In this document: one piece after another, positions 11,754-25,211 of the stretch
Layout: every line of letters starts with the position of its first letter
How positions within the stretch are numbered: position 1 is the first letter of the stretch
NCBI RefSeq assembly: GCF_002999335.1
Contig: NW_020312700.1
Span: 248,001 to 312,000, forward strand
Direction of reading: 5' to 3'
From: Cyclospora cayetanensis
Lineage: Eukaryota > Apicomplexa > Conoidasida > Eucoccidiorida > Eimeriidae
Length of the DNA: 64,000 bases
Made by a program: the position numbers and the translations under genes
The notes under the pieces: model-generated
Database searches by the model: none
What the model was told of the DNA's origin: nothing
What the model saw: only the letters and a program-made list of their open reading frames with translations

Positions 11754-14700
11754 ATGCTCCTCAGGGCCTTAACGATTGCTGGTCTAGCGACTCTTTGTTT
11801 GCCATCCTTCCTTGCCCCCTCCCTCCAGGGCCACAATCTGACAAGTAAATTCCTCCCCCTAGTGAAGAGTTATTTGTGTTAGAGCCTTATACAACGCTTT
11901 TGTACTGCTTAAGCGTGCTTGCGCAATCGAGCCACAAGTTTTTCGCACCCCTGAAAGGAAGACAGACAGGGAATGGGGAGGTCGAGGACAACGACGGCAT
12001 CACGTCTCTTGGGGCTTTGAAACTCCACACTTCAGCTATTAAATCTTAGCGCCCCTTCTTAGGACTGATTCTTTCTCGGTCATCATTACATTTTAGAGGT
12101 CACTTCAGGATAGTCGGATGGGAAAGCTCTTTCCAAAACTGCCTAGCGCTTACGGCGTACAGTGATCTGGCGTGCTGTGTGTTTGGATTACTGTAGGCGC
12201 AGAAGCACTCGAATTCACATTTGATCACCTCAAGCATTTCCAAAATGTTTCGGCACCTTTGTTATTTGCATGGCTGGCACCTTCTCCCCTGCAGTCGTGG
12301 AGGAAAGCGGATCGACTTTGGCGAACCCCGGTAAAAAACCCTTCTCCGACTTCTTCTTGGCTGCAGCATCTCCCGCATCTGATTACTGCAGATGCGGCAT
12401 CGGCGGCCCATGCCTCTGAGGCAAGGCCCAGTACCCAGGAAAGGACTGCTGTTAAGGAAGCACCGCGGGAAGTGACCTACCGGAGAAATCGCAAGCCATT
12501 GGCATATACTGTCGATTGCACCGACCTAAAAATAGAGCTCGATGAAGAGGCAACCAAGGTAGTGGCCAAGATCGTAATTTACCTGCAGAAAAAGTGTTTC
12601 TCACACAGCGGGCGATGACTACCCTGGGTCAACCATCTCGGGCAGTAACTCTTGTCTTGTCCACCTCTTACTCGGTCCCCCAAACAGCTGTTTGCTGAAT
12701 TTTGTTTTAGCTGTGTGCATGCTCGGCAATCGCTCATCCTGAACTGCGTTGGCCGGTTTGTACCCCGCTGGTCCCTGGCCTCCATGCCCCTCCTTTGCTA
12801 ACCCAGTGTACGCGCTGCTGGCACTTTAAACTTGTTTCCGCGCTGGCTGAGTTCAGGTGACGTCTATAATGTCCGTGTATCGGTCTGAAGAAGTCTATGA
12901 GACGGACTTGGTGCTCGATGGCGAGGAATTGCAGCTGGTTTCGATCCAGCTGGACGAAACACAGCTGACTGAAGATCCCCTTACGGGTTACACTATCTTG
13001 CCAGATGGGAGACTTAAGGTGCCATATACCTTGCTTTCACCCATGAAGGAAAAGATTTTTTTTTTGAAGATAGTTGTGATCATCAACCCCAAGGAGAACC
13101 TCTCTTTCAAGGGGCTGTTCATGTTTGATGGCAATTTTGTTGCGCACTGCGAACCCGAAGGGTTCAGACGGATCACTTACTGCCTCGACCGTCCGGATTC
13201 CTTAACCCAGTACGAGGTAAGTTCAGCCATGAAGTTCATCCCTGGAATTGCCAAGGCTATTGAATTAAATAACGCTGCGGCCGCACCATAGGCAGCACGC
13301 CCGACAGAGGGAACCCCTTCCATAGGACAGACAGCCCAAGAAGCTTGCAGTTTGGCAGCTTCCGGCAGTGTGCAAACGCCCAGTACACTTGGTGCAAGGG
13401 TATTTAGTACGCCACAGGGCCAAGCAAAAATGCCGCTGCACGGAACCGCTGCCGCCACTGCGGTGTGCGCTTTCCTTCGCAAGGCACAGGCAGCTTATCC
13501 TTCCCAATCCCTCTCCCCCCCCCTTCCCTTCCCCTCCACAGATGGCTGTAATTGGCTGGTTTTGTCTGCGGGCCTGTGTCACCGCAGGTGCGCATAGAGG
13601 CGGATATGGAAAAGTACCCACTGCTGCTGAGCAATGGAAATCAGGTTGCGCATGGATTGGTCGAAAATCTTCCAGGTCGACACTACGCGACTTTTTTAGA
13701 CCCATATCAACAACCATCACACCTTTTCTCGCTCATTGGTGGAAGGTTCACAAGCCTCATGACTTTATTCTGGACTTTTGTAAGACTCTTTGCGAGTGGT
13801 GTGAAGAAGGCCGCGGTTTCCTTTCTGGCACATCCTGAGCCCATCTACAAAGAAGTTTCCCCCATTGCTCTCGAGCGCTTTTGCGGGACGGCGGCAGGGG
13901 TGCTGCCTCTCCTTGAATAATTCAGTCTCCCATTTGTTTGCATATGCCTTGTTGTATGTTGCGGCTGCTCAGTTGACGTGGTCGCTGGTCCTATTTCGTT
14001 CCACGGCTGCTCTGCATTTTTATTGCAGGGATACAGAAGCGTAGTTGTCACTATCTTGGCCAGTCCACCTGGCCGTGACTTTTTACTAATGGCGAGCGAT
14101 GTCCTGAAGGCGGCCATGCATTGGGATGAGGAAAATGCAGGACGAGAGTATACTCTCGAAGGCTTACATTTGGTCGGCTTCCACGGTTTCAATATCGGCA
14201 TGACAAAGAACAAGGGGATGTTCATATTCGACTGCGACAGCCTCCTCGCAGACCCTCTGGAAAGCATTGGTCCGGTTGCTTTCCTGGTACCCTGAGCTCA
14301 TGCACCCTCCCATTTCTGTCACTTGATGCGCTTTTGCAGGGCCACCAGTAGGTTGCCCGCCCCTTAGAAAATTAGCTGCTCTTTAAACGCTGTGTGCAAA
14401 CAAATGCTTCGGCACCCGCCGCTGGTATTGTTCTGCCTTGTCAGACATGGAGTATGCCTCAGTGGTGCAGACGGTGTCCCACGCGTACTTCCACAGCTGG
14501 ACAAACAACCTCATGACCATAAAGTAGGCAACTCTGCGGGAGCTTCTTTGGAGGCGCATTGCCGCAAACGCTCAGGAGGGCCCCCTTTTTCGGCGCGAAC
14601 CGAGGCAAACGATGAGGAAGGGGGCCGTCGGGGGGCCCTGCAGACAGGAGGGCACGCATGGCCTTGGAAGCGCACCTGCTAGGCCTCCGGCTGCCTATTT

Positions 14701-17700
14701 CTTTTGGTATCTATGTTAACGCACAAGGCATGCATTTGTAGCCCCGCATAGACGCTTTCTATCTGCTCGATGTGTTCCCTTTTCCGCAGGGACTGGTCCG
14801 AGTTGTCCCACAGAGAGGGTCTAGCAACTTTCAGGGAGAAACTCTTCACTGCTACCTTGGTCCCGCCCGTAGTTACACGTATGCAAGACTTAAGGAACTT
14901 GCTGAACTTTCAGTATCCGGAGGATGCGGGCCCTCTGGCTCATCCCATTCGTCCCGAAAGCTATGAGGTAGTGGATAATCTGTACACGCCAACGGTGTTT
15001 CTCAAGGGTGCAGAAGTCATGCGCATGTAAGGCCCTCCTGGCTCAGGCTGTGCCTAACCCTTTGCTTTTTCAAGCTCCTGAGGCGAAATTATTTGGCTGT
15101 CCTGTGCCTCTTCCGTCCCGTTGCCACCTATCAGCTCCCTCATGCCACGCCTCCAATGTTTTGGATCCATCTGATGTATGTCTCCCCGACTCAGGTACCA
15201 TACAATCTTAGGAGATGCTGGCTTCCGAAAAGGCATGCTTCTATACCAACAGACATATAATGGCAAAGCTACAACTTCGGATGACTTTAGGGAGGCCATG
15301 TCTAGGGCGAACAAGCGCCAACTTGATCAATTTGGATTGTGGTACTCACAGGTGGGCCGATACGGAGCCTCCTTAGTGATTGGTAGCAGCTGTTGTGCAT
15401 ATCTGCGTGTGAGCGTGCTACTCCAAGAGCGCGCTCAGGCATGCACCTCTTTATTCTCTCCTGAGTAGGCTGCATTTTTGTCCTTGCTTCAATGCAGGCA
15501 GGCACTCCGGAAGTTATTGTTGAGGCCACCTCATTCGATCCGGTTCGGCACACTTACAGCGTCACTGTGAGGCAGAGGACTCCGCCATCGCCTGGACAAC
15601 CGGTTAAAGAGTGGCTCATGATTCCCATGAATTTCGGGCTAATCGGCAAAAAAAGCAAAAAGGATATCTTAGACCCACCAACTCAGGTAATCGGACTTCC
15701 AACTGCACAAGCAGTTGCACAGGTCTCACGAGCTGTAGGCTTATTTTAAAGATGAAATCGACACATGGCGCATCCATGCCCCCTGTTGCTGACACTTTGC
15801 ACAACAGGTAACACTCTTTCTCATAGAGAGCATGCCTGCCGTCTCAATGTGTGTGGTCTGCACAAGTCCGTCTAGATTCCTTTGTGTGCATCCCTGGACA
15901 CTACATGGCGTGTATTCTGTGCTCTATGCCCGTGTTCTCAGCTGGTTTTGCTCACGGGCGAGTGGCGCACCCTCCGCTACACAGGCATTACTGAAGACTG
16001 TGAACCATCTTTTTTTCGTGATTTCTCTGCGCCTGTACGACTTATCTACGAGAGGACACATCAACAATTGGCCTTCATGATGGCCTATGACTCAGACCCT
16101 ATCAACAAATGGAGGGCCGCCCAAGAACTGGCAATGAGTATTATTCTTGCGAGGGCCGCCGAGGCCGTACAGAACCCTGATGTAAAATTCCAGCAGCTTC
16201 CGTCTATCTTCGTGGATTTAATGAAAGCTATGCTATTGAATAAGCAAACGCTGGGAGCTGTAAAGGTAAGGCTAATGGGGTTGGCGGGCAGACGGGAGGC
16301 GGAGCAGCTGAAGGGACTTCTCATGTACTAGACAGTCTACCTGTAAAACCGTAGCTTGTTTGTGCAAACGACAATATATCAGTGGTGGCCTGCGTAATGT
16401 GCATTCTTGAAGCATCCACTAGCTCCATGCATGACTTTTCTGGACTAGCAGATAGTTAGCCTGCGCACTTGAATACATGAGCTTTACGGCCCCTCGTGCC
16501 TGTTTCTTGGTGCTCTTGCCACTTGAAAAACGCGCCTGATACACGCACCTTCCCTCACTTGGCGCCTTTCGTGGCGTGTTACTGTGTGTGTCTGGAGGCC
16601 ATGACTCTGCGGATGCCAGAAATGCTTGAACTCCAAGACCATATGCGGCCTGCTGACCCGACAGCACTTCACCGGGCAAGGCGATCCGTGATTGTGGATT
16701 TAACAAGTGCTTTAAAGAGAGAGATGCTTGAGCTGTACAATGAACTGACAAGCCAAGAGGAGAACTCCGCACTGGAGGAAGTCAGTCGACGGCCGCTACG
16801 GAACGAGCTACTAATGTACCTCACCTCGCACAGAGACAGAGAGGCGGCAACGAGAGCCTTTGAGCACTTCGCTAGCTCACGGTGCCCGTCGGACACGTTT
16901 TACGCGGTGTACGCACTTGCCAGCATGATATACCCAGAAGGGCACATCGCGCTCAATAAACTATATGAAGAAGCCGAAGGTAAGCTGAGTCCAGGGAACT
17001 GCGGCTCAGATAGCACCGTGGACAGATGCTGTAAAAATATCAGGGCTGGATGGAGGAACGGGCTTGTCTTTTCAAGCTGTTTATATCTGGCGGCTGTCGA
17101 TTGGCGCGGAAGACTTGCCTTGATGACATGGAGCCGCGGCCGTTGCTCGTATTTTGTCCATCAACAAGCAACTTTGGCAGCCCTGCGTGGTGTGGGAGTG
17201 CAAATGCAGTGGGATCAGGGGGAGTGTAATATGCTTATCTTTCTTTCTGTGTTTTTCTTTCCGCACATGCCGTGTTCGCCTAGCTCGATACTACTGAGAG
17301 TGATGCACCTTTATTTAGTGCAGTTTAACATAACATTGTAGCACCCTTGTTGGTTGTGTATTCCTCTGTATTTCCGGTGGAAACGTTCAGGTAATGCGGA
17401 GCTTATCAATCATTGGTTTCGTCTACAGGCGTTAGCCGATATGCCTGATCAGCTGGAGAGAGTGGAACGACTTTTAGAGCATCCCGACTTCTCATACACC
17501 AATCCCGCCCGCTTGGGGGCCCTGTTCTTGACGCTCACGTCGTGGAACAGCATGCAGTTTCACAGAAAAGACGGAAGGGGCTATGAGCTCCTGGCCGACG
17601 TCGTTATTCAGGTAAGAACCTTGGGGGTGAAAATGAGGCGAGGGGGGCAAGAGAAGGACGGCATTAAGCACCGCGATTAGTTAGGGGCTGCGGCACGGTC

Positions 17701-18042
17701 TTGCCAGTACAGCAAACAGAAGGCGGAATATTCGCGCTGCGGCTTTTTGCCTTTAATGGATTCATCTCCTACTGCTGTGCTTTTCCGTGTCTACGTTGTC
17801 TCCTCAACTTTACTATGCCCTATACATCGCATTGCCTAAGAGCCTATGGTGTTTTATCTCTTCAGGTGGATAAGCACATCCCCAAAATGGCGTCTAGACT
17901 TCTTATTCCTTTGACTAATTGGACTAACTTTGTTGAAAGCCGCCAAGAGCTCATGAAAAAGCAACTCAGGCGAATCTTAAATCAGCCCTCTCTCTCTATT
18001 AATACAAAAGACTGGGCTTCCAAAGCGCTTGCCGCGAATTGA
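11754..18042 (+). CDS. M1 aminopeptidase-like protein, predicted catalytically dead
   Basis: The fold and order of blocks match M1 zinc aminopeptidases such as Plasmodium PfA-M1. Exons: 11754-11844, 12295-12330, 12392-12573, 12857-13216, 13588-13779, 14029-14269, 14445-14523, 14790-15026, 15195-15351, 15498-15686, 15942-16265, 16598-16979, 17391-17611, 17866-18042. All phases agree and give 955 residues. The first exon encodes a hydrophobic signal-peptide-like start (MLLRALTIAGLATLCLPSFL); the choice of exons 1-2 is inference. Conserved blocks include EPEGFRRITY.LDRPDSL and AHPIRPESYE. Three catalytic positions differ: the GAMEN exopeptidase motif is GMTKN (residues 344-348), HEXXH is HAYFH (380-384), and the transition-state Tyr is Phe464. 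Zinc ligands His380, His384 and Glu403 remain, and the 19- and 61-residue spacings equal those of PfA-M1. It is therefore probably a secreted zinc-binding pseudopeptidase. No Gln repeats are present. Confidence 0.9.
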
Positions 18043-18431
18043 GCACAAGGGAAATACATTGATAAAGACGTGAAATGGGGACACTCTTGCGACCATCTAG
18101 AACCGCGATTTTCGTTGCCGTGGTCATAGCCTCTTGCTGCTCCGAGCTTAATTTGCTCTTTCTGACTTCTTGTCTGATGCTGGTGGCCATAATACATTTT
18201 GAGCCAGTTGAGGGTCAGAAAGAAAAAGGCTATTTTTTCCCTTCTGACCTTTAACTGAATCATATAGTATGTCTACTAGGATTGCTGTAAAGCTGGTAAA
18301 AGTCTGCGTAAGAGGGCGCCTTGAGTGAATGTGTCTCGCCAAAATGAAGAACTGGAATTTTGCTACCGTATGGGATTGTACGGAGGCTATATGGTGACGC
18401 TGTACATTTGAATTTTTTCGACACTTCGTAG
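18043..18431. other. Intergenic gap after the M1-like gene
   Basis: AT-richer sequence. A pyrimidine-rich stretch ending in TAG at 18429-18431 directly precedes the first hydrolase-like segment. Nothing else is supported. Confidence 0.4.
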
Positions 18432-21400
18432 GAGCGCGAACCTTGGGATGGTACAATCGTGCAATTGAACGAGCTTGTGGGCTCTTCATGGTTGGGCTCT
18501 TCGGATGTGGATAGTGAGATAACAAAAATCACGCCGAAACCTTATCACCTTTAGGCGAGTGCACATGCAGGCTCACGACCTGCCGGTCAGTGGCCCATTC
18601 ATTTCCAATCTGCATGCCTTAGTAGGGCCGTAGTGTTGGTGCTTCATGGCTATTCACAGTGAAGTACCCCAACAGGATTGGTTTCCAGTTTCCGCATTGG
18701 CCAGGATATTGCCACCATGAAAGCCAGTAGGCTTGGTAGGTTCTGTGGAATCGGTAAAGCTTTCGGGTTACAAAGCCCATTTATAATAAATGTGAGATTC
18801 ACATATTTACTCTTCACTTTTTCCTCCTTGCCCCTACTCTTGTGTTGTAAGCGCTCGATGCAACGTCGCGGGGTCATAAAGGAACGGCACGGGAATTCTT
18901 CCAATATCAGTGGGCAATGGAAGAAAATAGTCCACTAAACCGATAGCATTTAATTACTAGGCTAACTATATGGCTTTGGTTAAGGTCTCCGTACATAGAC
19001 GCTTCAATTCACACCAATGCAAACTTGCAATAAAGTATTGTTTTGAAAAGATCCTCCCCTCCTTTACCTTACCGCACCCTTCAGACTTCCCGAGATAAGG
19101 GAGAGGGACAGCTACGACACGCGTAGCTGCTCCCCTTAAGCATTCTGAGCATCTACAAAAATTTGCACTTAATCTCCAGTGCGCACGCACACAACATTGC
19201 GACTCCTTGTGTCAAGGTAATGGTGTGCCGCAAAAACTAAGATCTACGAACAGACGAACGAATCGGTCGACTTCTTACTTAAGCTTAGCCAACCACTCCT
19301 ACTGGAATAGAAAATGGATAGGTGTAGTTTGCATGCCACATTAGGCACCTCGCCCAAGGCTGCTGGCCCAGCTTTGGTTAAGTGCCACACAGAAGGGAGC
19401 TGCACTGCTACGTATCCGTGCTCCTACATACACAAAACAAGCTATTGAATGAAGTCTTTGCATAAAATATGATATATCAAGCGTCGCCAATGCGAGAGTC
19501 TTTATTCAAAGGGGCAGAATGTGGAATGCTAATGGTTGAAGGGTCATCTCAGCGAGTTTTACTTTTGTGAGAGTCTCTCATCTGAGACTGACTGAAAGCG
19601 ATATTACATGTGGGCTTAGGAGGCAAAACTCGAATGCGAACACTACTGGGCGATTGGTGGTGCTCAGTGGTACCACACATGACAGGGATACAACAATCTA
19701 ACATGTTCATGAAATGAATATTTATCGAGCCACATGATTATTGCTTTTGGTGTCACTGATTGTATACTCTGTTTTAACTCCTGCTCTATTGGATATTTTC
19801 GCTTGCACCGCCGAGGCCTGTGCTGTGTACATTGAACCTGCCGAGACCAGCGAGAACAGAGAATAAGCACTCATTTTATATCCCTTGGCATGAAGCCCAT
19901 CCAAGTTAATGACATACAGTCTGGCTTAGCTTTGCTTGTAGTTTCGTACTTGTTCTAGAATAATACGTTGACGAACCATGCTTTCTGTGAGGAGTGCCTA
20001 TGGGCTTTGTCGTCCATCATAGCGACTCGTGAATTCATAGGTGCACATGCGGTATAAAAGGAATAAAGCACAAAAGCAATGCTCTATTATTTTGCTGCAT
20101 TTTCTCTCATATTTTGTCTGGGGTGCGCGTTCCATACTGGTGTCAATCAGCGGTCTCCTAAACCTCAGCTCGCCATGAAAATTGCAACTAAAAGAGCAGA
20201 CACTTCTCCCATTCCCTCCTCAAGCCTTTCTTTCAGTATGGAAAGCTCTGGCATATCCAGGAAATCGATGTTTTTTCCTTGCTTTTACTTGTTTGGCACC
20301 CACAATTCCCGTGGACGGTTTTTTCAGTACCCCGTTTCCGGAAGTGAGGCTAATTATCCTGTTTTTAACTGACCTATTCTTGCATCTTTTCTACTATTAG
20401 CATGCTAATTCGCTTTTTCTAAAATTTTGAATTACATAAGCCTCATAAGCAAAACTAGCGAAAATTCCTACGAGCAGGTGAACAAATATCATAAGAAACC
20501 CGCTTCCCTTTCACTATAGTGCTATTCAGCCTATCGGTGATCCTTGTAGGTGTTCCACCTCCTTCGCTTGTTTTTAAGAAGTTATTTGAATATTCTACCT
20601 GTATTTATGAATATCATGAGCTATATCCTGTTCCGGTAGTCTTTCCCGTGGTTGGAGGAGCAGCTGTAAGCAGTGCACGTAGAGTGTCTTGGGGGGAAAA
20701 GGTTGAGGGATGACGCAAAAGAGCATATATCCCTCTATACAAAAAGAATACTTGAGCTAATCTGCGTAAGAATAAGGAAACCACTTCGTTAAAAGTTCGC
20801 TCCGCGGGCTATTCTCGAGGTACCTGCAGGCATTAAAAGCATAGGTGACTGGCGCCCTCATGGGTCTGCGGTGCCTCAGCATCCCGAGGTAGGTGTTTCT
20901 AAAAGGGACTGGCACAGTCCACGCTACCTGGACAACGCGCTTTCTGGGAACTGCAGTGTCTGAGCAACACTTGCGGCTCAAGGAGCTTGTATACCTCTTC
21001 CAAAGGAAGAAGGCCTAACTTACCTTAAAAACGAGCCCTTTAATGCATAAGGCTGAGTAAGGAAATCTTGCAGCTATCCGCAACTGGAGGCCCGTTCTTG
21101 CTTTTATGTTGGGGGCCTTGCTGTGTTCGGAAAAAGACCCATACAACATGCGGCCGACGCCGTTTGCTGCGCTTGGGGCGCAGGAGGAAGCACTACAGCT
21201 TAGGGAATTTTCTGAGACAATAGACATTGGCAGATGAGTCACTGAAGGCTTGCTTGCCTCTAGTACGGAGTACTCTGTAAGCTGCATGGGGACTCCATCC
21301 GCCCAAGTGAGGCGCCTTCTCTCCTGACACCAAAGAACTGAATATGAAGGGATACGAGTAATCTGTCAGCCGACCTGCCCGCAGCACGAAGAGCGCTAAG

Positions 21401-21642
21401 GATGCTTTTATTTACTCTCGCTAAACCAAAGAGAGCCAGGCGAAACAAGAAAAGGAGAGCAATTCCGGAAAAGGGACGGGGGGCAACGATCATGAAGATG
21501 ATTTGCGGGAGAAAGATAAAAAGGCGAAAATTGGAGTAAAGAAGGTACAAGAATGCTAGCGGACTTTGTAAAGAAAAGGAAGCGCTTGAGGATCAAACAG
21601 CAAGCATGTGACGAGGCGGATAAGAGAATTGCCAGGGACTGG
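18432..21642 (+). pseudogene. Fragmented alpha/beta-hydrolase (lysophospholipase-like) relic
   Basis: Separate coding-like segments line up, in order, with the intact single-exon hydrolase at 25212-28103. Segment 18432-18662 is one frame with an internal TAG; it ends in AVVLVLHGYSQ, matching the HG oxyanion motif, and then TGA. About 20627-20672 reads PVVFPVVGGAAV, matching the nucleophile-elbow region. About 20826-20887 reads KSIGDWRPHGSAVPQHPE, against LKDWLPHCGVVPRPQ in the intact gene. 21070-21237 contains CSEKDPYNMRP, matching the cap-to-Asp region. 21279-21360 has KLHGDSIRPSEAPSLL and, in another frame, SPDTKELNMKGYE. Lys-rich segments follow to 21642. The intact paralogue has no introns, so the stops, frame changes and the 1.8-kb gap at 18.7-20.5 kb suggest decay. 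A highly divergent intron-containing gene is the alternative. Confidence 0.5.
20079..20372 (+). other. Short ORF with signal-peptide-like start
   Basis: A 97-codon ORF starts with a hydrophobic stretch (MLYYFAAFSLIFCLGCAF) like a secretion signal. The rest is Ser/Pro-rich without recognisable motifs. It lies in the gap of the hydrolase relic and may be chance in AT-rich DNA or the first exon of an unrecognised small secreted protein. Confidence 0.2.
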
Positions 21643-24600
21643 TGACCCCATCGGTTGTGCTGTCGATCTTGAAACCACATATGTAACCACGCGGCTTGTC
21701 GAACAAGGAACGTGAGTGCTCGTTTCAGGACATTCATCAACAGGAGGTCGTGGCTTTCCCTTAGTAGCCCCCCTTTTCTTATTATGTACATTCAAAAGAT
21801 GGTGCTCTTACTCCTGGCTGCCCTACAGGCGATCGCACATCGGGACACACAATTGAGGACAGGGGCGGGAACAAAAACCGACAGAGGAATGGAAAAAGAA
21901 TACTTCCAGACTATCATGTGTATGTGCTCCCGCCATACACTTTAGTGCTGTTCTGTGTCTTGAATTGGCTTCCTGGCCTACTCAACACTGCCATACATGT
22001 CTTTTGTGTCACCTCATCCACCCCGCCTGAAAGCAACTGTCGCTTGTGTTTCGAAAACTCATATTCAGTAGCTAATGAAAACCTTCATCGTATGTATAAT
22101 ACATTAGTATGCCTGCATGTGCTTTGAATCTATGTATACATGTAAAAACTAATAGTTGCGCCGCATTTGCTTTTCAATGTGTATGCCCTTATTGAGTGTT
22201 CTGTCGGCTACAGGCTCATCTGCATGTAGCTCTCGATTAAAGGAGTTCAAATAGCTGCTGTAATTTGCATTCTTGTACGAGCTACGCACAGCTGAGTCAC
22301 AGAGCATTCATCTGCCAAAAGGCGCCTGAGCATCTGATTCCTGCCTTGTTAGAGAGTTACCCCAGTGAACAGCCGGTCGCTTCTAGAGCACCCTGCAAAA
22401 TGCCAAGCGGTGCCTGGTGCTCTTTACGATTAAAAACGACTCCTTGTAAGCTCTGTCCACTCAAACCCAGCCTGCACTAAGCATCGGCTTCGACGAATTG
22501 CAATCTGCCTAAAGCTACTGCAGCGCTGATGCCTGCAAAATCGATGAGGAGAATGCATATGCTCAGCTTGTCTCGATTCCCTTTACCTCCTTCTGCTTGT
22601 AGCAGCTTCCAAATTAACATAATGATGCGGCTTATGGCCAATTTAATTGCTTTACAGAATTCCATCCATTAAAAAACCCATGTCGTACATGGACTTTCGC
22701 AGTCGGTAGCGTGCATGCGACCCTCCTGACGACGAACCATAAAATACCCTCGTGTGGGCGTAAAATCGAAGATTTGCACCAAAAAGATGCAATATTGATA
22801 CACTTACAAACCCAATGGATCCTCCGAATTCAGGGTCACCTTTCATGTAAAATATCTTACGACTCTAACTAATTGTCTCGAATGTCTTCAAGCAGATACA
22901 GTGCATAACACACCCAGGCGGAGCTAGTGTGCCCTTGATCTTTCCTTTTACAACATAAAGGGGCAACAACTTGTCGAGTCAACAGATCCTACTCCGTTTC
23001 TGGCGCTTCAATTCTTTCAGGGCATGGAGGTGCTCTCCCTTACTGCAGTTTCCCACTTACACATCAGTGTAATGCAGTTAAGATTACGCACTACCAAATT
23101 CAGCTGTCACTATCGTACAAGTGTGTCCACCAAATGAACATTTAGGCACTAGTTTCTAATCAAGGCAAATTAGGGTTATGCAGTGACCAGACGCCCAGCC
23201 TGCCGACTCGACTGTCCCAGTTCTGGATCTGCCGGGGCAGTTCGCCTTTCTATATCAAGGAAAGGGGACAGCTGATGTCCTGACATGCCTCTACTTTAGA
23301 ATGATCATCTTTCTTTCGCTGCCCACTGGACTACACGACTGAGGGGGCCTTAGGCTCCGTCCTTTATACTGAGTACTCGGAGTTAAAAGCTTCTTTTGCT
23401 GCTCTTATGCCCTCCACATCAGAGCTGAAAATAGCCACACGGAGGTTGTCGAGGGAGGAAAAATGTACTGCTATACAATCCAGACTCTAAAGGACATGGA
23501 GCTGCCGGACTTGATACAGGGGGGAAATATTCTTTGGTGGGGATTTGGACTCGCTGCATTTGACGCCAACTGTAATGGGCAAATCGCCAGCTCCGACGAG
23601 TCATGGGCCCATAATACATACTAGAGGGCAGGAAGTGCCTGCCTTAACAGGAAGCGTTCTTGCTGCAGAATGCAAAAAGTCGTGCATTCAGAGGGTACTC
23701 CTTGTTTAGGCGGAGCAGCCAGGGAAACGGCCGGCCTATCCAAGTAGCGTAAGAGGCCAATAATCAGAATTGCATACATGATTACTAAAGAGGAGGCAGC
23801 TAGACGAGTGTGCTGATTTGTGCATGTCATTGCGCATCGTCGTGCATCGGCATGGTTCTTGTGAGAAGCTTGAAAGTCATTCGTTTATGCTTAGTTCACG
23901 ATTGCGGGATAAAGCAGAGCTGTAAATTGAATAGACAGTAACGCAGGGAGCTAGGCTTTCAGAGGCATCAAATCGATTCAGCACAACTCGAGAGAGGCCA
24001 GCGTACTACACTTTCCAACACATGATGGTGGTTTCAGCACGACTTCAATGCCTGGCATCTCACTGATTATGCTTTACTCTATTAGAACAGTACAGGAGTT
24101 CAATGGCTCTGTCGGTCACAGCTCCCCCCCTCGGATCCCGCTGCTGGGCGACAGCCTCACCGCCAAGGGGAAGGTGATGGACACACGCCTCCCGCAAGAC
24201 ACATAGGAAAACAGTCCTACCATTAGAGGAATGCTTCCTATCTGGATCCGACGAAATTGCTCATTATATTTCTCGTACGAGCATTACTTTTGAACACTAC
24301 ACATTAGGGATGGGTGGACTGTCCGGCGGTGATCGAAGATGGGACATCTCAAAACTGGGATAGCGCGTTTAGCTATCCGTTTAGGGAGGTTACCTATACA
24401 TTTTTGAATACTCAAACTCTTATTTTGTTGATGTGCCGGTGGGCATGTGAGGGTACATCACTGCTATTTCTGGTGGGAAGCTTGTTACGATGGGACACCC
24501 AGACGCTGCGTCGCACGCACCCACTCAGTCCACTCCCCACAAGAGCTCTCGGCTGTCCCTTTCTCATCTCTTGCGCTGTTTGGACTACTGTTTCCTGGGA

Positions 24601-25211
24601 TATCTAAGCTTGCATGAATTCTGCCACATTTGCACCCGTGCACTGCTCCAAATATTCCTGCCTGCTCCTAAACCGGGCCACTTGTTCTGCGGCAGGTCAC
24701 AGCTAGCCCAAGCAGCTCCGCACGCGCATCGTCTGAGCAGCAATTAACAGCCCCATATTTGCTTTTTGTGCTTCCGGTGTGGCTCGATGGTCAAATAGAC
24801 CCTAGTGGAGACCACGTTGTCAGCAATATTTTGCACCATAGACGCTCCGCAGTGCCGTTCCCAAGGCGAGCTCCGCGAGAACTGCCGCTTTTAGGGCTTG
24901 CGTTCTTTTCTTGTGTACTCATCTGCGTGCTTTCAAGATGTGCTTATGAATTTGGATTCCAGAATCCTGTTACATATCTGTGGATATCTCGAGCGGATTA
25001 AACGTCTGTCTCCCCTCCTGCTGCTGAATCGACACGAGGAATACAGGAGCAAAGCCTGCACCATTACTTTTTCTTCCAGAATTTTTCGCGTATACGACAT
25101 TTGCGTGGGCTGATTAACGTACTTTCCTTGTGTGTGCTGCGCGTACAGATTTTTGTTGCACGTCCCCTGTGGCTTTTCATTCCGCTTCACCACTGTATTC
25201 TCTAAGCAAAA
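21643..25211. other. Gene-poor AT-richer region upstream of the hydrolase
   Basis: No ORF above about 100 codons has coding character on either strand and no CAG tracts are present. Short ORFs at 24314-24747 and 24759-25001 carry hydrophobic stretches but no family motifs. The 5' UTR and promoter of the 25212 gene must lie in the distal part. Confidence 0.5.

Noticed and set aside
14445..14523. HAYFH as a splicing or frame artefact
   Set aside because: The motif is in mid-exon, flanked by conserved residues on both sides, and both splice phases agree with neighbours. An artefact would not preserve the spacing to Glu403 and Phe464.
24314..24747. GTSLLFLVG in a short ORF, resembling a hydrolase elbow approach strand
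   Set aside because: Flanking sequence does not match the hydrolase and the resemblance is short and hydrophobic.
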